From positions 87,218,451 to 87,282,450 of the forward strand of contig CM051027.1 of assembly GCA_027627225.1 (NCBI GenBank): a stretch of 64,000 bases of DNA. The letters are read 5' to 3'. This document shows positions 1 to 11,994 of the stretch, one piece after another. Every line of letters starts with the position of its first letter. The first letter of the stretch is position 1. Under the pieces are notes generated by a model. It did not search any database. It saw only the letters and a program-made list of their open reading frames with translations, and was not told the origin of the DNA. The stretch is from Congeria kusceri. Taxonomy: Eukaryota; Mollusca; Bivalvia; Myida; Dreissenidae. Position numbers and translations under genes: made by a program.

Positions 1-147
1 ATTATATGAATAACCTTGGTAGAAGTTCACTAGATAATGCTACACAGCAAATATCAAAGCTACTGAACAAGACAGTGGTCATGCAAACCAGAGTTCTGCA
101 TAGAATGCAGTTCTTAGAACAATTTAGAAATTGGACTACGTGTTCAG
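1..147 (+). CDS. Possible middle exon of a C1q-type gene, incomplete at left edge
   Basis: An open frame runs from the window edge to a good splice donor (CAG|GTGAGC) after base 147. The peptide is polar with scattered Leu, Ile and Met, as in a short helical stalk. It ends in codon phase 1, the same phase as the second exon of the three C1q genes downstream. I infer that it may belong to a C1q gene whose last exon is the broken fragment at 4441-4632. No signal peptide or C1q domain is visible here, and similarity is limited to phase and composition. Confidence 0.3.
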
Positions 148-289
148 GTGAGCTAAAATTTCTAGTTATAAATAGTCCTTCATTTTAAATCTAACTGAAA
201 ACTTAAAGTAAAACATATACCATAAACGTGAATTCACATGAAAACACTGGAATGTGTATAAAAGTGTTTGTTTATTATAGTGTCACCCC

Positions 290-527
290 TCGCGATTGAG
301 GGCCAGCCAGTTTTGATTTATGAGACACCTTTCTACTGATGAACATCTTTACTCCCGATTCCTATCCTATACGCCGGGCGCTTGGCAGGAAGGCAACCGG
401 TAACCCTTGATTTAACTAGCTGCTGGGTAGGCAACCGGCCATATCAGAACAAGCCCTGTGTAGGACTCGAACCTTCGACCTCCCGCTCCGTAGGCGAACG
501 CCGTGACCACTAGGCCACGGGGACGGT
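290..527 (-). repeat. tRNA-derived SINE
   Basis: On the minus strand the segment starts near 527 with a tRNA-like head: an A-box-like GTGGCCTAGTGGTCA and a B-box-like GGTTCGAGTCC, spaced as in a tRNA. The anticodon region is degenerate. About 160 bases of unrelated body follow down to about 290. This is the architecture of a tRNA-derived SINE. It is not a functional tRNA because the acceptor stem is not closed. Confidence 0.65.
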
Positions 528-595
528 TTAAGTTTTCAGTTTATGTACATACAATGTACATAAAATACAAGCCAAAAATGAAATAACATATTTAA

Positions 596-1066
596 AGGGA
601 CCTGTTCACAGATGGACGAAATGACAATGTTCCAACTATAAAAGAAAAGTGTATATAAAGGAGCAAAATCACACTACGGACAAAGAAATGTACTGTAAAT
701 CCGTTTCTTTCATGAGTAATTAGCAGTTGAAAATAATACAATTATCACGTGTTTGTAACGCTAAACGATGGACTAATTTGGAGTGTTTCTGTTGTTTTCG
801 TTATAATTGTTGACACTACATGGATCACTTACATAAAGTAAAAAATGCAGTGATATATATGGAAATCGGAATTGCCAAGAGGTTAAGGCGTTTGCCTTTT
901 GGTCCGGAGGTCTGAGGTTGAACCCTGGTGGGAACAACTTTTTTATTTTCTTGTTTTTTAATCCTTTTTCTCTTATTATGCTTGAGTTCTTTAGTTCCGA
1001 TGCCTAAATCTGTCAAGTTCAGACATTTAATGGCATAGTTAAAAAAAAAGCTGCGAACACGTCCCT
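596..1066 (+). mobile_element. TTAA-flanked inverted-repeat element with tRNA-like module (copy 1)
   Basis: The element begins AGGGACCTGTTCACAG and ends with its imperfect inverse (CTGCGAACACGTCCCT). It is flanked on both sides by TTAA (592-595 and 1067-1070). At about 871-936 lies a tRNA-like stretch with AAGAGGTTAAGGC as box A and GAGGTTGAACCC as box B. TTAA target duplication is typical of piggyBac-type transposition, but the tip sequence is not the canonical piggyBac one. It has no coding capacity. Related copies are at 10868-11364 and 45513-47352. Confidence 0.65.
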
Positions 1067-1070
1067 TTAA

Positions 1071-2003
1071 CAATGCCGCATAACATATCTGGACTAAATA
1101 CAGTACAAACAGAATTTCTGTTACACAAAATATATAATCATCACAACTTATGAACCCTCATACTTAGACTTAATGAACATTTCCAGGCACCGGGTACTTT
1201 AATCACTCAGTTGAAGTCTCCACTGTGTTAGTCAAGGGTCAAGGTCAAGAGGTTGCTTGAAATTAATTTGAAATCATGTAATCTTCGAGACTTGAAAAAT
1301 ATTAAATTACAAAAATACTCACATTCACTTGATTTGACATACATGTACATTTAACAAGAACCTCTATATGTTGGTGTGAAAAGTACTTGGTTATTCACAC
1401 ACAAACTAACTACTCTTTGCCACCTAAACCAAATTTAAAACCACTTTTATTGTGGTATTTAGGCGATGAATTGAACAGAACCGTTTTTTTTTAGTTGAGT
1501 TGAAACTATAGTAACATTTAGAGATTGCCGTTAGAAAGAGAACATATTTAGTTTTTCTTATTATTTATTGATTTGACAAATGAGCAGCTTGTCTTTGACA
1601 GTATGTATACATATTTAAATTATTTAAAGAGTTTCCGACAATTCATTTTTTAAGAACATTAACGATTATGAGGATTAAAAAAATATCACACGCGTTTTTA
1701 AGACAACAAACTCTGCTTGGTTCATAGGTTAATGAAATGATTGTACCACAGTCGCTACATGAAAGCCAAATTATTAAAGCCAAAAGTCAATTTGTCACAA
1801 CTAAGATAATCTTTTAAACATTGATGACTATTAATTGTGCATATATTTGCTACTAAAATATGCCGTAATGACCTTGATCGTTGACCTAAGTAGAAACTTT
1901 ACTTACACATGCTATTAAATCCCCCATCCATGGTGTGGTACTAAAACATAACTCTGATCACTTTGTTTTGAAAATTATACTCTTAGACTTGTCACAGACT
2001 CAT
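1071..2003. other. Non-coding AT-rich stretch
   Basis: No open frame with coding character, no RNA gene and no clear repeat was seen. It is mostly low-complexity AT-rich sequence, with a short GGTCAAGGTCAAG run near 1236 of a kind common in the repeats of this window. Confidence 0.5.
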
Positions 2004-2131
2004 TCGAATAGTATCTCGACTTAGTATCTCGTTCCCTCGACTTAATATCTCGTTCCCTCGACTTAGTAGATCGTTCCCTCGACTTTGTATCTCGTTCCCT
2101 CGACTTAATATCTCGTGGGAACGAGATAAAA
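2004..2131 (+). repeat. 21-bp tandem repeat
   Basis: About five head-to-tail copies of a 21-base unit (CTCGACTTAGTATCTCGTTC plus one C) with a few substitutions. The last unit runs into a short inverted copy (ATCTCGTGGGAACGAGAT), so the right end can fold into a hairpin. Confidence 0.8.
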
Positions 2132-3471
2132 AAAAGAGTAGTGCATGTCACCTCTGTGCCACCGTAATTAACTCTGTAAATTCAGGTTCATTTTTGAAGA
2201 AAGGTGTTTAACAAATTTAGCAACAAAGTTGTTGATGTCCTGTTATTCAACACTTACAACAACCAGTACCGAAAATAACCGAAGAATATGATTGGCAGAT
2301 ATGCTGCACGTACTCGGCATCTGTTACCATGAAGAAATCAAAGCGTTGAGGGCTGAAAGACTGCGGCTTTCCATATTAAGTTTAAGGTCACGACAAGATA
2401 TTAGCACATTTTTAAGAAAACTAGTCCTTCAATAATAATACTTCAAACTGATGTAATTTATGGGTGATAAATTAAGTTGTTAACATTGTATGACTTATCT
2501 GACATTTTATATATAATAAGACAATGCATAAAACAAAAAACACAATTTGAATAAAATACATATTCTATGCCATTTATAAAACAAAGTGTTAATATAATAA
2601 AACGAAGATGTGCTAATTCTTAAATGACTGAACTAAATGCGCCATTATCTGTTCTGGTACTTGGCTAACATTTCACTACCGAAAGTATTAAATGCATATT
2701 TCAAAAGTGCTACGGTCATTATTTTCCAGGCGACTTGAATACAACGGAGTCTGCCTTCTGGATAAGAGTACGAAAACTTTCCACGATGGACATAATACAC
2801 GACGCCCGCGCGTCACCTTCAAGACGCAGACTGAAACGTAGGCGTTATGGCGACATTAACTTCTTAGATTGCGTCAAAGGTCGTCAAAATAGTCTTTCCA
2901 CAATGTACATAATACACTACGCCCAATTGTAAATATATGCATTTGGTGTTCTTTCATTCATATTTCTTCATAAAATAATAAACGATTTGAGGTAAATAAC
3001 CATTTTTTAAAGCAATTTTCAGAATTTGACCTTGAAATGACCTTGACATTGACCTTTAGTGACCTTGAGCATAACCTTGTTTGAAAGCCCTTTAAGTGTA
3101 CATTTGTTTTCATTAACATTTACAAATCTAAATATTGGCGTTGAATATTTATAACAGTAACAATAAGACAATGTGTTTCTTAAAAAACTAGCACTTCTTT
3201 TGGACGCCATCTTGGTTTCCATGGTAACATGCAGTATGCTAACTGTCCACCCTCGCGAACATTCAACTTTGGGCACTCCCCTACACAAATATGCAAAGAA
3301 ACTGCCTGGACAAAAAATGCACACAAATTCCTCTAGGGACTAGATTATGAGGCAGGACACCAAGTTCAGAATGGCCATTCCTGTTGGTCTCAAGTTGACC
3401 GTTTTTGTCAGATATTTTGGCAACCGGTGCCTCCTTTTATTATCAAATATATGTGGGACAATATGTAGTTA
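2132..3471. other. Non-coding stretch
   Basis: A 65-codon open frame at 2735-2932 and a 101-codon minus frame at 3019-3324 lack splice context, domains or coding composition, and I do not regard them as genes. GACCTTGA-type repeats occur at about 3026-3080. Confidence 0.45.
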
Positions 3472-4440
3472 AATGATATTGTTGTATTAAAGTAAGAATT
3501 TCATTTTTAATTGTGAATGTTGTTAAGTGTAATGGACGTTATATAATAGTTATAATGTACGTTACGTGACAACGTTATTTTTTACAACGATCACACAACC
3601 GTTTAAGGAAATGTGATGACAACGTTGTACTTTAGTCTTGCTTTTTTTGCAATAATTAACAGGTTTTAATATAAAGATTTAATGCTACACGTTGGAAAAC
3701 AAGTGTTAGTTTTATGCAGTTGTTTTGCGATGTTAATTTTAGCAGTATTTTTGTCATCAAAGATCTAATAATCAAAATACTATTGTTAATGTAGATATAG
3801 ATACTTTGGGAAACAAGCGTTAGTTGTATGCAGTTGTTTTGCGATGTTAATGGTAGCAGTATTTTTGTTTCAAAGAGCTAATAATCAAAATACTGTTGTT
3901 AATGTAGATATAGATTTTCTAGTTTTAAGTTTTGATTTGTGCAGCATCAGACAGCCATGTAATACATCAATAAACACGTAATTATGATATACAATTTTTC
4001 GCATACATTACGTATGTGTATATTTATTAGTTGCTATACTTGAATATGCTCAAACACACATAACATGTATTCACGTTCGATTATTTTCTGAATACGAATT
4101 TACAGCTACTTCGTTTACGCGCGCGAGTACACAAAGGATAGAAAGAACAAAGAAAGAAACAGTGGGTGTGTAGACAAAATAAAAGTTTTAATGGATTAAT
4201 TCATTGTTTAATACTGTATTTGTTAGATCTAAACATATAATATTTGGCCATAATAAAACAATAGAAAAATGCCGTTGTGTTTTAATGTCTTTCATTTAAT
4301 GTAGTTCGGTTGTAACTTGTATAAAGGTTGGATTTTGATTACATGTTATTACATAGCGTTGTCACAGCGTTCATGGGTGTCTACCTTTTTACATTGTATA
4401 TACGTTGTAATTTAAGGTAATATTTAACGTAATCACAGCG
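3472..4440 (+). repeat. AACGTT-rich dispersed repeat, copy 1
   Basis: This segment resembles 60759-61640 along its length, including the shared landmarks TGTACGTTAC near the left and GTATAAAGGTTG near the right. Both copies are rich in ACAACGTT palindromic words at each end. Inside copy 1, a roughly 114-bp block (about 3691-3804) is tandemly duplicated (about 3805-3920), which copy 2 lacks. No coding sequence was seen. It is probably a non-autonomous DNA element. Confidence 0.6.
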
Positions 4441-4632
4441 GTTTAAACTTTGATGTGATGGTGGTTGCAGGTGAAGGTACGGTCACCACGCAGTTACTGA
4501 ATTCTGGGCAATTCAACTGCAAATAGGTGACGATGTATGGATTCAATATAATACAACATGGGTCGCCGGACAAGTGACAGCTTTACATGGATGGGGCAAC
4601 TCTGAGATTTCTGGCTTTTTAATTGGCTCGTA
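4441..4632 (+). pseudogene. C1q-domain 3' fragment, broken
   Basis: It encodes the C-terminal third of a C1q domain, with TEFWAIQLQIGDDVWI and, before the stop at 4630-4632, ALHGWGNSEISGFLIGS. It matches the last part of the intact C1q exon at 8545-8960, and the following 3' flank is also similar. Relative to that copy there are two extra bases near 4490, which shift the frame upstream of TEFW. The first two thirds of the exon are missing; the fragment starts where the AACGTT-rich repeat ends. Confidence 0.8.
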
Positions 4633-4809
4633 ATTATCACTGGAGATGTTAATATAGGGGCATAAATGGACAGTCTAGTGGCACAATACAAACTTCTAAA
4701 TTGGTTCCTAGATTTGTTGTTTGGTTATTTGACATTTGTTTACCGTGGTTCAATGTTATATATCAATGCTTCCGTTCTACAATAAAAAGAAAACAAAGAT
4801 CCAAATCTA

Positions 4810-5310
4810 TTAGCTCTCCTGAGCACAAAGTGCTTAAGGGTAAGCTTTTCTGGTCAGTCAACGTCCGGCGTCGGTCGTCCGTCGTCGTCAACAATGTACT
4901 TAAACTTCTTCTTTGAACAATCCTGGCGGAATTTAACGAAACTTGGCAGGAATGTTCCTGGGATGTTATTTTAACAAATTCCTCAATACATTTGAATATC
5001 ACTAAAACTCTGGTTGCCATGGCAACCAAACGCAAAAAGTGTAAAACTGCAAACGTCTTCTTGTTAGAAACCTCTGGCTGGATTTGAAAATAGTTTTTCA
5101 TAGAAATGTTTCTTGCTTGACCCTCTGTCAAATTCCTTCAAATCATTTTGTTTCGTTACAAAACATAGCGGCCAATGGGCTTGTCAGTCTTCCTTATATG
5201 GCTATACTAAAAACTTTAAAAATCTTCTTGTCTGAAACCACTTGCAAATTTATTCAAATCATTTTGATTTGTTAAAAAACCATGGCCCCCAGCTGACGGG
5301 GCAGTTTCTC
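4810..5310 (-). repeat. Fragment of a hairpin-ended modular repeat
   Basis: The left end (TTAGCTCTCCTGAGCACAAA, then GTGC) is the inverse of the 3' hairpin that closes the repeats ending at 52886 and 56770. Inside are two degenerate units with phrases such as CTTCTTGTTAGAAACC and CTTCTTGTCTGAAACC, about 160 bases apart. The opposite end of the family (AACAAGAGGG) is not present, so the copy is truncated. Confidence 0.6.
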
Positions 5311-6074
5311 TAAAGATATTATAATGACATGTACTTGCATTAATTACAGTTTTGTTTTCCTTGACATTACTTAGCGCATACGAGTTGCTAGATCAAGTGA
5401 TATGTCTAAAGCTATGTGCGGAGCAACAAATAAATGGGGTGCTGGAAAAGGCATGAGATTGACCAAACGTTTTAAATATTATGTTTGACAAAGATTACCA
5501 TCCCAATAAAAAATTGGAGCAATAACGGATCGTTGTTAAAAATGTCCGGTCAGCGCAGCGGTTAGTAGGTAATTTAGGATTTAAATCCAAGTCCCAGCGC
5601 ATATCTTGTATTAAAAAGCCACATTGGATCTTACATGTATTTATAACAAAAACAGATGTCATTGAAACTACAATATAAACACAATTGTAATATGCCCGAA
5701 ACAGAAACTTCATAATCTCCATATAAGTAAATATGTAGTATAACCTTAAGAATTGCTACCGACGTAAATGCGTTTTATTGTTCATCATGTGTATTTTCAT
5801 AGTACTCTAGGGTCGTGTCCACAAGTTTTTGTACAAACGTTATATTTCACGGGTAAAAAAACACGTTGAATAAATATATTAATACAGCAATTGTACGCCG
5901 TCAATATTTGTTTTAACTTGTAACTTTATATATTTTTCTTATGGAAGTATAGTACGTCCTGTCAAGTGGTATTTTCTTCCTACGCCTCGACAAACGTGCG
6001 CTACACTCGTCCTAACAGATAAAGCCCATTTTACCACCAAACGAGCGCACAACACTTTCAGAGTCGTATTAGCA
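5311..6074. other. Upstream region of the intact C1q gene
   Basis: No gene was seen. A degenerate tRNA-like stretch (GGTCAGCGCAGCGGTTAGTA) sits near 5549 and may be a SINE remnant. The segment next to 6075 should contain the promoter and 5' UTR of the C1q gene, but I could not place a convincing TATA box. Confidence 0.35.
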
Positions 6075-8960
6075 ATGATATTACTGATCTTGGTTGTGTC
6101 TTTTACGTGCGCCTTTGGGCGAAATCTCGAACATGTGACAAATGCAAATAAAACAGACATACAACCAGAAGCTGGAACGTCGAAGACATTGCTTGTTCTA
6201 AGCTGTAGAGAAGAAAGACTGGAGGTTTGTATATATTGTTACTTTTTGTTCTGACATATGGAGTTGCCTTCACCCCCATGAATTTTAATGATGCTGATGT
6301 AAGATAATTACTATAAGTGGTGGTGTTGCTGCTACTGTTGATGTTCGTGATGCTAATGATGATGACAATGATGATGATAGTGAAGATTGATGGTGATGAT
6401 GATGATAACGATGATGATCATCAAGGTGATTATGAGGAGGAGGAGGATAATAACCATCTAATTTAATTATATTAACCATGCATTTGGAGTTAATATGTTG
6501 TAGTAAATATTGGGCAATTGTAAAGCTGAATGCGAGAGGATCGGGCATGTTCAACACTGGGCACGTGGTTTGTAATGACAGATATAGCTCTTCTGGTTGC
6601 TGTATGCCTTAGGATCTCTATATGTGGCGCAGCAACGAAGTTTCATGACAAGTTATCGACCACTTAATATAGCCTCTACACCTGCAATTTCGTGTATTAA
6701 CCATTCAACTTAGCGTATGCGCAAATAAGCCCACTTGTTTCAATTTAAACAAATGACATTAAATCGATCGTCATGTAAACTAACTATTTAGAAGTCCAAA
6801 TTGCTAATATTTATAGGAACACTGTAATCTAAACCGAAAATAAACATGACCCAACAACGGTCTTGTTCTTGTGGAAGGTCGTTGGCAACTATCGCAGAGG
6901 CCCTTCCACTGAGTTTAGTGTTTTGATATTGATACGACAATTGTATAATGTCCTTGTTTATTTCTTTTGACTTTTGTTGCTTTTTAATGATATTTATACT
7001 TATAAAATGTTTATTAACAACACAATGGGTTGATTGTTTTATTAATACGTTTAAAACACAAATAGAGCTAACTGCAATAAACATATACAGTGAAACCTGT
7101 CCAAACCAAACCGAACCCTGAGAAAACCGAACCCCTGTCAAAACCGAACGGCTGCGTCGGTCCCGATATTTTTCCTTCTTCTTTTATATATCAAAAAGCC
7201 TTAATAAACCGAACGCTGTCAAAACCGAATACCGAACGATTTTATCGCAAATTTGATCTCATTCAACCTTAAAAAACCTGAATAAATCGAACAGTGTATT
7301 ATGTCAGGTGTCACATCGCGATACCGCAGAGGCGTGAACCCGATAGTTGGTGACACGATTACACATAAAGGGCATAATCGCCATGGTGATAACGGGGCAG
7401 TGGTGCAATTAGCGATCGGTGCATACGACAATAGTTAACTTGTGAAAAACATATAAGTCGGTTGTGTTTTATGTTGAAATTTACGTACGGTGTAATATTG
7501 TAAATGCTTCACACCAGTGTAATTAATTTATAGTTAAATATGCCAGTTGGCAAAAATAGTCTTGTTAGTTGTTACAAACTGTTAATACATAACTATAAAA
7601 TCTCTAATGTTGAATACATGAACTCGTTTGATTGATACATTTACTTTGAGCGTCGTTTTGTGCAAATAAGTTGTTCTAGAATACATGCACGTGCTTGATT
7701 TGTGTGTTGTTTTACGTAAAAAATATACATTTATGCATGCAAATCATGAAAATAATAAACAATAATATAAGTGTAGACATTAGCATTGTGTTGCCTTATT
7801 ACATACTCGATTAAAGATATAAAATATTATGTACATTTTGAAGAAAAATGGCCTTTTATGAAAAACCTGAATAAACCGAACACCTCTGAAAACCGAACGA
7901 TCGGTCCGGTCCCGACGCTGTTCGGTTTAGACAGGTTTCACTGTACTATAACTAACATGGTGTATTTAACTATATACATTTAATAAAATAAACTGTGATA
8001 ATAAAAGTCGTCAAGCGGTGTAATTATCTTGGCGTTAATGACCTGTAATGCATGTAGCAGATTTCACTTTTAGAAACTGAAAGTGCAACCATCCGAAAAA
8101 GGCTTGATCAATTCTTCACTTGGAGAACGAGAATCTGTTCGAAAGCGTCAAGGTAATGTATAGTCTGGCAGGATCTTAATTAACACAAGTATATGACTTT
8201 AATTTACAGCCAGAGGTTCTATGTACAGTGAACTACTTTTATCCCATCATCAAGCCTACATTGATGAAATAACACCCGTGGGATAAACTTGGTGTATATT
8301 CACACTTCGGAATATAGCAAACGCGCAGTATAATGACGACATATTGTTGATTTTCGTCACGTCATTTATGTTTTTCTTGCCTATGTTTGCTTTAGTTTAT
8401 TTTCAAAACAAACGCCGAAAATGGCGGAACTGATGGGATTAAAATAGGCTCGTGGTTCAGGTTTTCTAAGCCTCGCTAAATAAACTAATCTTTATTCAAC
8501 TCTAACCTAGTATTCTCTAGACTACTCGTATATCTCTGTTTCAGTATCTGTCACCACTGTGGCGTTCACTGCATGTATTTCGGAACAGGATCTCGTACAC
8601 ATTGGTCATCACCAGACAATTATTTATGACCACGTCAAAACAAACGTCGGCAATGCGTACAGAGGAACATCAGGGATTTTCCGAGCACCTATTAGCGGCG
8701 TTTATAATTTTCACTTGTCAGGAATGGTGGTTGCATCAAATGGCATCTATCTGGAAATCATGAGAAACGGGGTAGTCTTTGATGTGATGGTTGTTGACGG
8801 AAAAGTTGGGTTTACCACGGTTACTGAATTCTGGACAATTGAACTGCAAACAGGCGACGAAGTATGGATTCGATCTGATACAACATACACCGCAGGATAC
8901 CTGGGAGCTTTACATGGATGGTGCAACTCAGAGTTTTCTGGCTTTTTAATTGGCTCGTAA
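6075..8960 (+). CDS. Secreted C1q-domain protein (intact, 3 exons)
   Basis: Exons: 6075-6224, 8074-8152 and 8545-8960, giving 214 residues. Phases agree (0, then 1) and all junctions are GT-AG. Exon 1 starts at an ATG followed by a hydrophobic signal peptide (MILLILVVSFTCAFG) and a polar stalk. Exon 2 adds 26 polar residues. Exon 3 is one complete C1q domain (about residues 80-214) with GHHQTIIYD, GIFRAPISGVYNFHLSG, TEFWTIELQTGDEVWI and a final SGFLIGS, which fits the C1q signature of spaced aromatics and glycines. There is no collagen region, so it belongs to the short-stalk C1q-like type that is expanded in bivalves and usually acts as a secreted trimeric lectin-like recognition protein. 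A poly(A) signal AATAAA lies at 9031-9036. Intron 1 carries the transposon at 7088-7943. The ligand cannot be predicted. Confidence 0.88.
6300..6435 (+). repeat. GAT-type microsatellite in C1q intron 1
   Basis: Imperfect trinucleotide GAT/GAC/TGA repeats with interruptions. The histidine-rich frame on the other strand is a by-product of the repeat. Confidence 0.7.
7088..7943 (+). mobile_element. Pogo/mariner-like non-autonomous element
   Basis: The tips are perfect inverses, CAGTGAAACCTGTC at the left and GACAGGTTTCACTG at the right, flanked by TA on both sides (7086-7087 and 7944-7945). That is the target duplication of Tc1/mariner/pogo elements. Both subterminal regions contain many copies of AAACCGAAC, arranged inversely at the two ends. 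There is no transposase. It lies within intron 1 of the intact C1q gene. Confidence 0.8.
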
Positions 8961-10660
8961 ACCTGTATGGAGATGTTAGGGACAGACGTGGACAGTCTAG
9001 TGTCACAATACAAATTTCTAAATTGGTTGAAATAAAACAAAGCATTTTCCAGATTTGTTGTTTGGTTATTTGAATCATCCCCCGCTCCAACCACCAACTC
9101 AATACATTAAAACGATATTCTGGTTTCTGTTTTATATGTGGAACAACAAGGCGTTTTAAGCGAAAATGTCATTTATTTGTTATGATGACAGTGTGTATAA
9201 AATCATCAATACAATGGGAAATATTAATGAATAATACATATCCACATAGGTGGGGCACAAATCCGCCCATCCCGAAAATAGGACATCAATTAATTGGTAC
9301 AGTATAATGACTTCATGGCATGCTAGAAGCATCAATTTGGCACAATGCATCAATCAACAATCTAACAGATTGCTTGCAGATAATACTTATCTAAACATGA
9401 GAACCAGATTACGTAATTATGCATAACCCAGTGTAAGGCTTAGAGTATATACAAACGGCACATAAACAAAGAGAATGTACAGAAAGAAACAATAGATGAA
9501 AGGGGTGGTGGCTGGAACTAGCGGATCCAGGGAAGGCGCACCCGGCGCCCCCCCCCCCCCCCGCCCTAAAACTCCCGGACCATACATATATTGGCATATA
9601 TAAAACGTTCAAACCTGGATTAAGTATGCTAGCAAATTGTTTGCTACAAATTTACATATTAACTTAGTAAAACATACCCGACCTAGCCTGCCTCCTACCA
9701 TTTCTTACGTACATCGTAGTACCTCCTGCGCCAAAGTTCATCGAAATTTATAAACTATAGGCAATGGGTATATATATCTTTATTTGTGGATGATATTGTT
9801 TTATTTTAGATGTTCATATTTAATATAAAGATGACAGATGCAATGCACCAAAGCACAGGATACAAAATAAAATAAATATATACTTTTCGAATAAATTTGA
9901 TAATTTAAGTCAAATAAATGACTACTTTCGAGGTTATACAATTTTGTCTCAATAATTAGTTTAATTCCCAAAAATGTTAATCTAAATCGACAAACTTTTT
10001 GTTCAATGTTTCCTTAGCAATCAAACCAAATTTCATACTGTTTTTGCATTCATAAGAAAGAATTAACTTGATAAAGTAGACGTTGGCTCCAATTCCTGGC
10101 GATTTCATATTTTTTCCGGCACCATATGTCAGCGAAATTGACACATAGTCGGCATCACTTGCCTTAATAGTTCACAACGCAATCATACGAAAATCTTTCA
10201 CAAGATTCCGTGTAAAACATTTTTGTCTGTCTGTTCGTTAGTTCGTTTCGATAAAAAAAAGACAAGAAAGACAATTGATGAACATGGCTGTGAACAAACT
10301 ATGGGAATGTCATATGTCGAAAGAACATACCACGGATTCAAGTATTTAACTATGGGATTGATGTGCAATTCAATATAAAGATGATTTAAATTTAACTCTT
10401 ACCATACCGAAAACAACTGTTCCATGTACATACACATTATACCTATATTGTAAAATACAAACATATGAATACACATTCGCTCATATACTAGTAATGGTCA
10501 CATACTTTTATTAGCCGAGTTGGTGTTGTTATTTTATCAGCCGAGTTGGTATTGTTAAGGATCGTGCATTCCTGATCGGAATATTTTAAGTACATTATAC
10601 AATAAAAAAAAGTATATACCTGTATTACATATTTATACCAAATTAGGTCATGGTCTGTAT
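8961..10660. other. C1q 3' UTR and intergenic region
   Basis: The first roughly 80 bases are the C1q 3' UTR, with AATAAA at 9031. The rest has no gene that I can support. A poly-C run of about 14 bases lies near 9550, and a short duplicated TAGCCGAGTTGGT phrase at about 10512-10550. Confidence 0.45.
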
Positions 10661-10867
10661 GAATGGTCATAAGTAACAACTGTTTAAGTATCCAAGTGTT
10701 GTAGTAAGCGGTAGTGGTGCTTAACGAAACGGTAAATCTAGCTAACCAAGAAATAGCCCATTTAAATTAGGTCAAAGTCAAGGTGAAAGTGAGGTTGGGT
10801 GTAAGTATCCAAGTGTTGTAGAATGCGGTAGGTACTGGTGCTAGACGAAACGGTAAAATCTAGTTAA

Positions 10868-11364
10868 AGGGACTATGTCATCGAAAAGGGCCTCAAAGGG
10901 GCAATTTCTTAAAAGAAATTTATATATGAATACTGGCATATAATAACGGTTAAAACAGGGTAAATATAATGGGAAAAAGAGTGCACGGATTCTGAGACAA
11001 AAATCAAGTTATAATATGGTTTGTGTTTGTTTGGCCCTTGTCCTGTTTACATTTTGACGTCAGAATTGTGAGCATTTTGTATCAACAAAGTTTACAAACG
11101 ACTCCTTACCAAGCATGATAGCGCGGTTGATTTAAGCGCTGTCTACTGTCATTTCTTTGTATGGCTCCCAAGTCGTGAGTTCGATACCCGCTTGGGGTTT
11201 TAAGTTTTTCAGGTTTTTTTTGCTAATTTGTTTTTATAAGATGTCTTATTGTGCATTATATTATTATTATTTATTTAATGCACATGTCTTAGTAACGCGC
11301 ATTTCTATCAAATAATATAATTAATAGTGCAATAGGAAGCCAATTTTTCGTTGACATAGTCCCT
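10868..11364 (+). mobile_element. TTAA-flanked inverted-repeat element with tRNA-like module (copy 2)
   Basis: The tips are AGGGACTATGTCATCGAAAA and its inverse, with one mismatch in 20. The left flank is TTAA (10864-10867) and the right flank TTAG (11365-11368, one change). The tRNA-like segment lies at about 11119-11193 (GCGCGGTTGATTTAAGCGC, then GTGAGTTCGATACCC). The empty target is seen as TAGTTAACCAAG at 53021-53032. The interior matches the copy at 45513-47352 over several hundred bases. Confidence 0.75.
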
Positions 11365-11407
11365 TTAGCCAAGAAATAGCCGATTTGAATTATTCTAAGT
11401 CCATATC

Positions 11408-11481
11408 GCCACCTTAGAATGAAAAAGGCCTAAATTATATGTGTTAAAGAAGCAGATAGGCCCTTTTCATTCTAAGGTGGC
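11408..11481. mobile_element. 74-bp inverted-repeat insertion
   Basis: Two inverse arms of 23 bases (GCCACCTTAGAATGAAAAAG at the left edge) surround a 28-base loop. The insertion is absent from the otherwise colinear copy near 53050. It is either a minimal MITE or a hairpin remnant. Confidence 0.65.
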
Positions 11482-11581
11482 TAAATTAGGTCAAGGTCAA
11501 AGTCAAAGTGAGGTTGGGCTATATTGGTGGATTGGGTATGGTCATAAGCAACCACGCTAACCATTCGGCCATACCTTTTAA

Positions 11582-11994
11582 TATTCATCGACGTTGTTCG
11601 TGTAACGTATGATTTCAAAATTGTCAACGAAAAGAAAATAAGTATTCCTCTTGTTCAATCGTTTCAGACTACAAACATTGTATACGCTTAATTTATTGAA
11701 TTCATGTACTTAATACACTTTAATGCCTTATATTTCTGTATCTGAAGCATTATTCACTTCTTTGTTTATGTTCTTTTTACTTTTAGAATCTGTTAACATA
11801 ATACCTTTAGATAGGCTTTAAACGGGGATAAGTAAATGTAATGTACACATGCAACAAATTGACATAACATAAAAACGTTGCTAAACACGGCGGTATGCCG
11901 AAATAGATCATCAGATGTTAAACAATATATGTTCATACAGTCTGTTCATATCGCATATACGTACAAAGAGTTTGGACGCAAACGGTTGCCAGCA
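11582..11994. other. Upstream region of the second C1q copy
   Basis: No gene or recognisable repeat was seen. It is AT-rich and presumably held the promoter of the C1q copy that starts at 11995. Confidence 0.35.

Larger units (their letters stand above)
10661..11580 (+). repeat. GGTCAAGGTC-type repeat interrupted by two insertions
   Basis: Two tandem units share GTATCCAAGTGTTGTAG and ACGAAACGGTAAA phrases with the uninterrupted copy at 52910-53290. In the second unit the text is split by the TTAA element at 10868-11364 and by a 74-bp inverted repeat at 11408-11481. Removing both gives a sequence colinear with the copy near 53020. Confidence 0.7.

Noticed and set aside
2735..2932. 65-codon frame with Arg-rich centre
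   Set aside because: It contains an internal repeat (STMDIIH / STMYIIH) from duplicated DNA and has no gene context.
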